The notes under the pieces were generated by a model. It was not told where the DNA came from and searched no databases. It saw only the letters and a program-made list of their open reading frames with translations. A DNA stretch of 64,000 nt from Narthecium ossifragum (taxonomy: Eukaryota; Streptophyta; Magnoliopsida; Dioscoreales; Nartheciaceae). This document shows, one piece after another, positions 19,825 through 29,279 of the stretch. Every line of letters starts with the position of its first letter. Position 1 is the stretch's first letter. Position numbers and translations under genes: made by a program. The stretch covers positions 11,911,395-11,975,394 of the forward strand of contig OY986973.1 in assembly GCA_963920575.1 (NCBI GenBank), given 5' to 3'.

Positions 19825-20844
19825 TGTGAGGACCTACCCCTCTACCCATGTGGCTCGTTGTAGACCGCAAGGGTAATTTGGTAAATTACGCCTTGTTGGT
19901 TTGTTCCACACCCGCGTGTGCACACACTGACGTTGTTTGTGTTAGCGTTTGATTAGAAAGATTAGGTGGACCCGGGATCGAAAGATCCAGGCTTTGGCTT
20001 AAGTTTTAGCCCAAGTCTAGCATTCTGCACTTGAAGGATCGATCTTTCCTTGCTAGAAGGATTGATCTTTGGAGCCAGAAAGTCAAGGCGCAATCGTCAT
20101 GAAGGATCGATCTTTCCTCAAGGAAGGATCGATCATTCCTAGGTCGGTTCGTTTATCTATAAAACGGACGTAACGCTCTTCCTTGAATCCTTTTTGAAAC
20201 CCATGTTCTTGAGCTCAGAGCTGTCGAATTTTGAGGAGATTTGGGACGATCCAAGGCATAGCAGCTGGGATTGAAGTAGCTATTGCTTAGGTAGGGATCC
20301 TGCCTATGTTTGTTTTTCGGTTTTGTGAGTTTTGAGTTGATTGTGTTTTGTTTCGCTTGGATCTCACTGAATACATGTTAGTTTGTAGTATTTCCACCGG
20401 TTTTGGACTCGTGGTCCTTCGTACTACCAGATCCCAGAGTTTTGTGGCATTTGGTGGAGTTTTTCGATGGTATTTCTCGCCGGAGAACCCAACAAGATCG
20501 ATCTTTTAGGGAGAAAGATCGATCCTTCATTGTTGGTCATGCTGAACTCGAGCATGATCGATCATCGGTTGAGGATGATCGATCATCGGTTGAGGATGAT
20601 CGATCCTTGTGCCTTGGGTAGCATGGGATCCCCCTTGTCGCGAGGAGGATCGATCTTCCTGGGAGTAAGGATCGATCTTCCTTGGCGTGGCAAAGAGGAT
20701 GTCCTCTATCGCGAGGATGATCGATCTTTCTGGGAGGAAGGATCGATCATCCTTGGCACGATATGGAGGAATGCTCTCTGTCACAATGATGATCGATCTC
20801 CCTGGGAGGGAGGATCGATCATCTTTGGTTCGAGATGGAAGGAA
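19825..20844 (+). repeat. E6: 5' LTR, first part
   Basis: Starts TGTGAGGAC inside the LTR of E4. It has a TATA-like TATAAAA at 20158-20164, directly preceded by GATCGATC boxes (20035-20140). From 20496 a large GATCGATC array follows. E7 interrupts the array at 20844, and the LTR resumes at 31754. Confidence 0.85.
20496..20830. repeat. GATCGATC array with about 71-bp units in the E6 LTR
   Basis: Eleven GATCGATC boxes. From 20648 on they come in pairs 22 bp apart (20648/20670, 20719/20741, 20791/20813), with unit lengths of 71 and 72 bp. The pair at 20719 forms an inverted repeat with 13-bp perfect arms. The array continues past E7 with a decayed pair near 31774 and 31797. Confidence 0.9.
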
Positions 20845-23231
20845 TGTCGCGCCCCGACCCGCGAAAGCCCAACTCGGCCGGGCGACGCGAATCGGAACCT
20901 AACGAAACGCGGAAAACAAAGCTGGTGAGGGTTCCCTCTAACCTATTGGTCTCCTTAACAATCTATCACAAATCACCCTCAGTTAAAAGACAATAATGAA
21001 ACCTCGAATCACAGATTACAAACCCAAAAAGTGTTTAATATACATATCCTCGGAAAGGGGAAGATTCAAATACAACATTACTCCCGTAGGAGACTAACTA
21101 ACATAAGGTATAAAAGCAATAAAGATCGCCACCTCTCAAAGTCCACCAGGCGCCGCCGCACCGCCGACCAACTGCCCGGTAGGGGCCACAGAAGAAGAAC
21201 TGACGTCTGCACCTACAAAACGCAGCCCGGGTAGGAGTGAGCACTAAGCTCAGTAGGGTTCTACACTACGACACACAGAAGGAAGAAGGAAATGCAACAG
21301 TGTCGCCCTCGAGTAAGACCTGGGTGTATACAGGGGTCCCACAACCCCACCGCGTGTCGCTGAGGCCCACGATAATGGTCTTTCAGCGGGGCTGGTAACA
21401 TGTCAGGTCACACTCAGTAGCAGAAAACAACACTATTGACTCTCAACAAGACACATAACACTGTTTGGTGGGAAGAGACACCACTGATTAGGCAACTCCT
21501 CTACTCAAGAGTTTAAGAACACCGGACACCGGCTACACCTGAGATCCGACTCGAGGCCGACACGACCTCTACAATCATCAAGCAACAGGTGTACCAGTCA
21601 TCTAGGCCTATCATCAAGTTTGACTGGACACTGCAATTCAAACCGGGTCCAAACTACCCAACCCCGGTACTATGAATATACACAAACAGGAGGTAGGCAT
21701 GCAACAGTATGATAAGGCATCATATAAGTCAACCGGATCGCTGCAGCGGTACTACCGACTGCTGCCAGCCGATCCGCAGCGGGTCCCGGCATTACGACGG
21801 TACCGCGACCGTCAACCGCGGACTCCTGCGATGGGAAGCAACCCCGAAAACGATGATGAACAGTAAACATATAATATTATAATCCGAAATATAATATTAT
21901 ATTCAAAAGACCAAACCCTCTACTTAGAGGCTAATTGATCCCGTCGATCCAACATCTAAAAGAAGTCGGATTCAAGATTCAACTTAGCCAACAGTAGATC
22001 AACATGCCGGAATCAACATATCCAAAATCCATAATCATCCAACGGTTGGATTAACGGGAAAACACTAATCAAAACCGCTAATCAAACTAACTTACCAATT
22101 AATTGCTGCAACGCAGCCCTCTAGCAATAAATTCATAACAAAGCGTAGGAAAATCGGAAAATTATGCAATCAGTTGGGTTGGAAAGTAAATTCAAAGATC
22201 TACAACTATTATGTTCATCACAACCCAAGAACATGCACGTACTGGCCGGAAATCTCGCCGCAAGCCAGATGTTCTTCAAGAACAGCAGAAACCGAAAAAT
22301 CCGAGATTAATCATGCATAAATCCTACTAAGATCTCAACTAGAGCTTATGAAATTTATACCAAAAATTCTACTAAGCATGAGGAATCAAACAACACCAAG
22401 ATCAACAAGATCCAACGGCTAGATCTAGAGAAAACCTAAAAACAACACCAGTAGGTAGAAACCTATCCGAAACGCACTCCTCGGCTGATTCCCCGCGAAC
22501 TGGTCTGCAACAAGGTTCCAAACTACTTCAGCGATTTTCCCCTCGTTGCCACGGATCCAACGAGCCTTAGAACACCCAAAACGGTGGCCGGAGGAGGGAG
22601 AACGGATGGGAAGAAGATGGCTGCCGGAAACAGGGGAAAAACAGAACCGCGGGAGGAAGAAGAAGAAGGAAGAAGAAAGGAGAAGGAGGAGGAGGAGAGG
22701 AAGAAATGGACGGAAAAGGGGAAGGGGAAAGCCGGGGGAAGGGGGAAAAAGGAGAAGGAGGGGAGGGAAAGTCCTCCCCTTTTGACAAGAGAGAGCGACG
22801 GCCAACGGCGGCCGTCCTCTCGAAGCAGAAAAGCCACCGACGCCGAGTCCGATCGATCGCTCCAAGGTGAAATCGATCGCTCGCGAAAGAAAAGCCAGCC
22901 CGGATCGATCCAACACCAAGTTGGATCGATCCGAGACAGGCTAGATTGATCCAAAACATTTGGATCGGTCCGAACGGGTCAAAAACCCACCAACTCGCTC
23001 CTAGGAGCGATCGATCGCTAACGGGCCGTCAGCTGCCAAAAAGCAAGCTTCCGCGCGCCCGAGCTGGGATCTTTCGATCCCTGGTCCACCTAACCATTCT
23101 AATCAAGCACTAACACAAACAAGGTCAGTGTGTGCACACACAGGTGTTAAACAAACCAACAAGGCACAATTTTACCAAATTGCCCTTGCGGTCTACAACG
23201 AGCCACAGGAGTAGAGGGACAGGTCCTCACA
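20845..23231 (-). repeat. E7: 3' LTR (left copy)
   Basis: LTR start TGTGAGGAC on the minus strand at 23231 and end GCGCGACA at 20845. Contains GATCGATC boxes near 22903, 22924, 22944 and 22963, spaced 19-21 bp. One pair forms a hairpin with 13-bp arms around a 5-base loop (22902-22932). Also present are a CT tract on the minus strand (22585-22785) and twin AT palindromes (21868-21900). Confidence 0.9.
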
Positions 23232-23304
23232 TCCTAATATCCTTAAAGGAAATCTCGTCCCGAGATTCGATAAGGGTAGGGCTCGGAACAACAAAACAGC
23301 TACA

Positions 23305-24384
23305 CTAGAAGACATGACAAGAGGTATCTCGAGAAGAAAATAGCTGCGGAAACTCCTGCCGCATGCGCGCCTCAGGCTCCTAGGTCATCTCCTCGGTGCC
23401 TCTGTGGCTCCACAGTACCTTGACCAAGGGAATCGTCTTGCCCCGCAAAACCTGATCCCTCCGGTCAAGTAGCCGAACCGGCTGCTCAACAAAGCTCGCG
23501 TCTGCCTCAAGCTCAATGTCATCCACCGTGAAGACATGAGACGGGTTTGGGTGATACTTCCTCAGCATCCACACGTGAAAAGTCGGGTGCACAGCAGACA
23601 TGTGCTAAGGAAGATCCAGGCGGTAAGCTACGTTGCCGGCCCTCTCTAGGATCTCGAACGGCCCGACGAACCTCGGCGCCAACTTGCCACCTCTGCCAAA
23701 CCAGACTGAACCTCTGTACGGCGATGCTCGCAAGAACACTCGGTCGCCGACTGTAAACTCCAACGGTCGTCGCCTCTGATCTGCATTACTCTTCTGCCGG
23801 CTCTGAGCCGTCAGAAGCCTCTGCCAGATCTGCACTAACCTCTCTGACGACCGCCTGACGATGTCTGGAACAGTGAGTGAAGCCTCTCCAACCTCTGTCC
23901 AGCACACTGGGGAACGACACGGCCTACCGTACAACGCCTCCAAAGGTGCTACTCCAAGATTGGACTGGTAGCTGTTGTTGTAGGCGAACTCCACCAAGGA
24001 AACGTGCTCCTCCCAGCTGCCTCCTGCGTCGAGGACACATGCTCTCAGCATGTCCTCCAAGATCTGGATCGTCCGCTCTGACTGCCCGTCTGTTTGTGGA
24101 TGAAACGCCGTACTGAAGGTCAGAAGTGTGTCGACTGCCTCCTTAAAGCCCCGCCAGAACCTACTGGTGAACATGAGGTCACGGTCTGACAAAATAGAAA
24201 CTGAAACCCCGTGTAGTCTAACTACCTCTCAGACATACAAACCGCCCAACCTGTCAGTCGAGTCTGTCGTCCGCATAGGCAGGAAGTGTGCCGATTTGGT
24301 CAATCGATCAACGATGACCCAAATCACGTCATTCCGCCTAGGAGATCTCGGTAGCCCGGTCAGGAAGTCCATCGTGATGTGCTC
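23305..24384 (-). pseudogene. E7: integrase core, C-terminus and chromodomain
   Basis: The minus-strand frame starts abruptly at EHITMDFLTGLP (first catalytic Asp) next to E8. It continues with SILSDRDLMFTSRFWRGFKE (second Asp), TDGQSERTIQILEDMLRA (Glu), ALYGRPCRSPVCWTEVGE and VGDRVFLRASPYRGSVWFGR. After a stop near 23604 the chromodomain region follows: VFTVDDIELEADASFVEQPV and IPLVKVLWSHRGTEEMT. All three DDE residues remain. The zinc-binding HHCC domain is absent. Stops and small shifts prevent a full protein. The order and the VCWTEVGE phrase point to the Tekay/Del clade. Confidence 0.9.
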
Positions 24385-24669
24385 TGTGAGGGCCCGTCCC
24401 TCTGACCTGGCTCAACCGCGTGGGTCGAGAGCCGGATTCCTGTTGGTTTGGTTCCGCGTCGGGCACGATCGGGCGATCGTGTGGCGGTTTGGACCCCGAG
24501 GGCATTTTGGTAAATATGCCCTCTGGCGGTCGGTTTCACACCCGCGTTCCACACACTGACTTTGATTGATGTATGTGTTTCATTAGAACCCCTAGGGTGC
24601 GTCCGATCGGAGGATCGGAGCTCGATCGAGAAAGATCGAATCGGACGGCTGAGATAGATCTGGATTTTC

Positions 24670-24677
24670 TATATAAG
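24670..24677 (+). promoter_or_regulatory. E8: TATA box of the LTR promoter
   Basis: tatataag follows a run of cgatcgg/gatcgag words (24600-24650) and precedes a CT-rich leader, as expected for transcription start in these LTRs. Confidence 0.65.
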
Positions 24678-25206
24678 CCAAGTCCCTTTCTTCTCTTTCC
24701 TTCTCTCCTTCACCTGTCGTTCTCTCTTCCCTTCTCTCTCCTTTGGCTGAGGTAGGGTTTGGAGACTTGGGCTTCGGATCGCGGATCTTGACGGCTTGAC
24801 CAGCGGGACGCGTGGAGGAGCTACCCTACTTGCTCAAGTAGGTGTTTCTACCTCGATCCTTGGATCGGGTTCTCCTAGGATATGTTTCATGTGCTTTCGT
24901 TGTAGGAATACATGTTAGAATGCTTTATAACTCCTTGCATGTGTAGGGTGGTTCATTTCCGGTATTCCTACGTTGCGATTTCAGTATTCTAACGGTTGGT
25001 TTCCGTATTATCGCCGTTTTGTCGGTTTTCGTTCATTTGGACCTAGATAGGAGATTTAACCGTCAAAAACTGGATTTCTTCATTCCATTAGCTTCCCCAC
25101 TGATAAATACACTTGCTTGCGAAATTTCATCTTATTCCAACGTGATTTGATACTTGAAATCCAAAGAAACGGATTTTCGGCACTGTTGTGATGAACTGTG
25201 CCAAGG

Positions 25207-25600
25207 CTCGACGGTCGATCGGTGCATCGACCGTCGAGTGTTATTTTACCCTTTCTGGGCCTGACGGTCGACCGTCGGATCGACCGTTGGATCGACCGTC
25301 GCATCGACCGTCGGGCTCTGTCGGGAATTTGGACTCCCACGGTCGATGGATGGATCGACCGCGGGATCTTCTCTTTTTGTCATTTACCTGACGGTCGACC
25401 GTCGAATCGACCGTCGCATCGACCGTCAGGCGCTGTTTGGTTTTTGGGCTTCTCAGGGTCGATGGGTGGATCGACCGTCGCCCTTGGTTTTCTTCGCTTG
25501 GGTCTCACGGTCGATCGCCGGATCGACCGTGACATCGTCCGTGATCTCACGGTCGATCCTCGGATCGACCGTGACATCGTCCGTGACCTCTTGGGTTTGG
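25207..25600. repeat. 12-bp-phased palindrome array in the E8 LTR (GTCGAC type)
   Basis: Boxes GGTCGACC, GATCGACC, CATCGACC or GGTCGATN start at 25213, 25225, 25266, 25278, 25290, 25302, 25341, 25353, 25393, 25405, 25417, 25457, 25469, 25509, 25521, 25533, 25551, 25563 and 25575. Within clusters the step is exactly 12 bp. Two clusters are followed by a gap of 39 or 40 bp and a GGTCGATG/GATCGACC pair. Confidence 0.93.
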
Positions 25601-25807
25601 TTTTCTGGTTTTTCTTGGATGGATTTGGCTTGGGTTTAGTAACTAAACATGTTGGGGAATGTGTATGTGGATTTCATGAAGTTTTCAAGGGATTTCCATT
25701 GAGATTAAGGTTTGGATTGCATGTTGTTTTTCCTTGAATAAATCGATGTTATGGTTTGCCTTTAATACATGTTTGGATGTAGTTATTTGCTTAATGGTGT
25801 GCTTAGG

Positions 25808-25836
25808 CATTAGCTAGCTATGAGTGCTAGCTAATG
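25808..25836. repeat. Hairpin in the E8 LTR
   Basis: Arms cattagctag and ctagctaatg are perfect inverted repeats around a 9-base loop. Confidence 0.85.
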
Positions 25837-26805
25837 AGAAATTGTGGAACCTTAGCCTCTTGCCGGCGAGTGCCGAGGGCTATTGTATATCTGTGGAACT
25901 TATAACTGCTGATGTTACATGTAGAGACATCTAGGATAGATGTTTGCCTAGGCCCATGCATTGTGTGCATTAGAGGCATTTGAGGTTAGGCGGGCGATGG
26001 TTTGGGTCGCCGATCCGAGGCTCTCGGGTAGCTCGAATCTAGCCTTAGGGCCGTGGCTGGGTAGTCAGGACTAGGGTGTGATTGTATGATCAAGTCTCTT
26101 GTGATTGAGGATTGCGATAGTTGACTTGAATCGGTGTTTGAGGTTTAGAGGTCGTATTGTCTTCCGAAGCCAAGTGCTAAGGATGGATGTTGATGTGTTC
26201 CCGACGTGGTTTCCCAAGGCTTGGTATTCCAGCTTGGGTAAGGGTGATCTTGCATGTTACTGTTCCTTGGCCTCCTGGTAACTTGTTCATGAGAGAGGTT
26301 TCATGACAGGAGCCCTTGAGACATCAACTGGGTTATGGGACCCGTGGCATCCGTTAGACTTAGGCTGGGAGACAACACTGTTGTTGTTTTCCTCCTTTCA
26401 GTGTGCCGTAGAGTAGAACCCTACTGAGCTTATCGCTCACTCCTACCCGGGCTGCGTTTGCAGGTGCAGGCGGCATCTCTTCTTCAGTGGAGCCGGCAGG
26501 ATCGGCCTTCGGCGGCGCGAGTACATCCAGGGGCGCTTGAGGTTGCTGGAGGATGATCTGTTGTACATTTTGATATATATGTATATGTTGTAGACTTTCT
26601 GAGGATTTTGGAATATTGTATTAAACCTGTATATGAACTGTACAACTTGATGATATATTATAATTGAATCTGTTCGCCTCTGGAATACAATTGTTTAAAT
26701 TATCCATCTTTTCCGCTTTGTATCGCGCCGATTGAAGATGAATAGTGATAGGAACCCTCACGCCCCGTCCTGGATGGGTTTTCTGGGTCGGGGTGTGACA
26801 TGCTC

Positions 26806-27480
26806 CCACGAACCGCCTGTAGTACCCCGCCAAGCCCAGAAAACTACGGACCTCGAACACTGTCCTTGGTCTCTGCCACTGTACCACTGCCTCGACCTTG
26901 GCGGGGTCGACTGAGATCCCTGCTGCCGACACCATGTGTCCAAGGAACCCCACCTGGGCAAGCCAGAACTCGCACTTGGAAGCCTTGGCGTAAAGTCGAT
27001 GCTCCCGAAGTAGCTGCAACATTGTCGCCAAGTGTCACTCGTGCTCCGCCTCTGACCGGTAGTAGATAAGGATGTCGTCGACGAACACCACCAGGAACTC
27101 GTCTAGAAAGGGCCGGAAGATCCTCTACATGAGATCCATGAACGCTGCTGGTGCGTTTGTCAGCCCAAACGGTATTACCACGAACTCGTACAAACTGTAC
27201 CGAGTCCGGAATGCCGTCTTCGGGATGTCGCAATCCCGAACCCTCAACTGATGGTAGCCAGTGCGGAGGTCGATTTTCAAGAACACTGAAGATCCTCGCA
27301 ACTGGTCAAACAGGTCGTCGATCCGCGGCATCAGATACCAGTTCTTCACCGTCACCCTGTTGAGCCGCCTGTAGTCTATGCAAAGTCGAAGGGTACCATC
27401 CTTCTTCTTTGCGAACAACACTGGCGCCCCCCAGGGAGACATGCTGGGACGGATGAAGCCTCTGCTGGTCAGCTCGTCTA
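26806..27480 (-). pseudogene. E7: reverse transcriptase
   Basis: Shows [20 protein letters not shown] and [14 protein letters not shown], then [20 protein letters not shown]. After a stop near 27125 come the catalytic FVDD at 27073-27084 (followed by ILIY) and the connection phrases [20 protein letters not shown] and [14 protein letters not shown]. The sequence ends at the E8 target site. RNase H, expected next, is absent. The chain is joined to the protease by a frameshift near 27470. Typical chromovirus RT. Confidence 0.9.
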
Positions 27481-28052
27481 GCTGGGAGAGAGATCGGTGC
27501 GGTACCTGGTACTAGGTCGATCTCGAAATCGACCTCTCTGGGTAGTGGAAGCCCTGGCAACACCTCGGGAAACACGTCGGTGTAGTCACACACGATCCTG
27601 GGAAAACTGCGCTGCTGCACTCCCTCAGAACCGGACAGGGACAGGCTGGCCAACAAGGCTGAGAGCTCGCTGCCACGCCTCCCTACACCATAAGAAAAGG
27701 AATCGGCGGAAAACCGATCCCCCAACAACACAAACCGTGTCCCATCGGGTGTCCAAGTGACCACCCTCCGGCGACCACAGTCGATGACGGCCCGGTATGC
27801 TGCCAACCAGTCCATACCGAGTATCACGTCAAAGCCGGTCATGTCTAGCACCCGCAGGTCTAGACAGACCCGGAGGCCTCCAACCTCCAACGAACACGAT
27901 CGGCAGACCCGATCTACCCTGACTGCCCCGCCGATCGGTGAGTCTACAAACTGTGCCACCTCTAGCCGACTCGTCTCTAACCCTAGCGATGCCACGCACA
28001 TGCTAGCAATGTAGGAGTGAGACGCCCTTGAATCTATCAACACATCTACTAC
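27481..28052 (-). pseudogene. E7: aspartic protease
   Basis: The active-site motif reads LIDSRASHSYI at 28010-28043, with Arg where the essential Gly of D-S/T-G-A is expected. The C-terminal ILG block is present as FDVILGMDWLAAYRAVIDCG. The downstream linker DYTDVFPEVLPGLPLPREVD joins it to RT. The Gly-to-Arg change should abolish activity. Confidence 0.85.
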
Positions 28053-28364
28053 GGAACTAGAAAGCTGAAAGATACCTCTGAGGACGGATGGCTCTGCCGC
28101 TGCCTGCTGATACTGCTGCGGCTGCTGGTACTGCGGTGGCTGCTGGCACTGTAACGGCTACTGGTACTGTGGTGGCTGCTGATATTGCGGTGGCGGCTAA
28201 TACAGATGGACGGTGTCCTGCCGCTCGCGAACTAGGAGGGCAAACACCTGCCCCCGCTGGCCGCCTCTGCCTCTGGGACGCCCTGACCCACGTCCACCCC
28301 CGCTCCCCTGCCAGGCACTGGACCCTCTGCCTCTACTGCCTTGCAGCATAACGCTCTGCGCTCA
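28053..28364 (-). other. E7: Gln/Pro-rich gag-protease linker
   Basis: On the minus strand the DNA encodes repeated PPQYQQP-like units between the zinc knuckle and the protease, broken by stops. The plus-strand Ala-rich frame over the same bases is a shadow. E3 has an acidic linker at the corresponding side of its knuckle, so this part of gag evolves fast. Confidence 0.65.
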
Positions 28365-29078
28365 TTGTAAAGTACAGTCTCTACGGTAGTGCCCCGGCTG
28401 CCCGCACAGGAAGCAAGTGGGTGTCGCGCCGCCAGGTTGCCGTCCCTGGTCTCCCCCTGACGAAGCCTTCCCAGATGGCCCGGCCGTCAGTAGAAATGGG
28501 GCTGGTGGGCTCGGTAGTGGCTGCTGATACTGCGGTGCACGCTGCGGCCGCTGCTGAAAGGGTCGCTAACGCCACGGCTGCCCCCTACCGAACCCCCCTC
28601 TGCCCTGGGGTCTCTGCGGTGTGCTGGTAGAGAATGCCGGTGGAACTGCCCGGCACCTCTCGTCTCGCAACTGCGCCTCAACTGCCAAGGCGCAGTCCAG
28701 AACTGCTGAGTACGTCTGTAAGCGGTAAGAACTGGTATGTCGCCTGATCTCTGATCGAAGCCCCCACTCAAACTGACGTGCACTGGTCACTGGATCTGCT
28801 GCTACTACCCCCGTGAAACGGACCAAGTGCGTAAACCGGGTGGCATACTGCTGAAACTCCAGCAAGACCACCGCAGCGGTCCACGCATCGACCGGAGCGA
28901 GAACCCCCTCCTCGGCGAGAAGGGCCTCCTCCCGTGCGACCGAAACCGTCGCTAGTGATGGCTCAGTCCGTCTAGCTCTGACCTCCCTGACAGGTGCTAC
29001 CCTATCTGGTCGGGCGGGTCGACCAAGTCGTGCCCCACCCCAACCAACAACCGAAGGTCGGCCCCGAGCTCCCGACAT
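28365..29078 (-). pseudogene. E7: gag with CCHC knuckle
   Basis: The start chosen is ATG at 29076-29078 (MSGARGRPSVVGWGG). An upstream GTG at 29111 gives a longer but less likely start. The retrotransgag part is partly preserved (VLLEFQQYATRFTHLVRFTG, RQFEWGLRSEIRRH, LDCALAVEAQLRDERCRAVP), but the segment between about residues 75 and 90 is deleted relative to E3. It ends in a canonical knuckle CFLCGQPGHYRRDC near 28376-28417. Frameshifts split it into at least two frames. It would form the particle. Confidence 0.85.
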
Positions 29079-29264
29079 CTGCGCAATCACCAACAACAAA
29101 CGAGCGTCCACTCATTCGAAACCTAAGACAAACTAGCACAACATAAAACGGAAAAGCACAACACATCAAAAGGAGCATGCACGAATGTTCTAGACATAGA
29201 ACTAACCCATTCCACGCTAAATCACAACCGAACCTGATCCTAACACCCTGGATCTACAGCCGAT

Positions 29265-29276
29265 GCTCTGATACCA
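29265..29276 (-). promoter_or_regulatory. E7: primer-binding site, tRNA-iMet type
   Basis: The minus strand reads TGGTATCAGAGC three bases inside the 5' LTR end. Confidence 0.9.
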
Positions 29277-29279
29277 AAT

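Larger units (their letters stand above)
24385..26800 (+). mobile_element. E8: solo LTR of the chromovirus type, inverted inside E7
   Basis: 2416 bp, TGTGAGGGC start and GGTGTGACA end, with the exact TSD tgctc (24380-24384 and 26801-26805). Orientation is opposite to E7. It has a TATATAAG box at 24670, a CT-rich leader, the large 12-bp-phased GTCGAC array (25207-25600), and the conserved GCAGGTGCAGGCG segment near 26458. A 10-bp-arm hairpin lies at 25808-25836. No coding capacity. It is the fourth nesting layer (E8 in E7 in E6 in E4). Confidence 0.95.

Noticed and set aside
28088..28351. Ala/Thr-rich plus-strand ORF
   Set aside because: Shadow of the minus-strand Gln/Pro-rich gag linker of E7.
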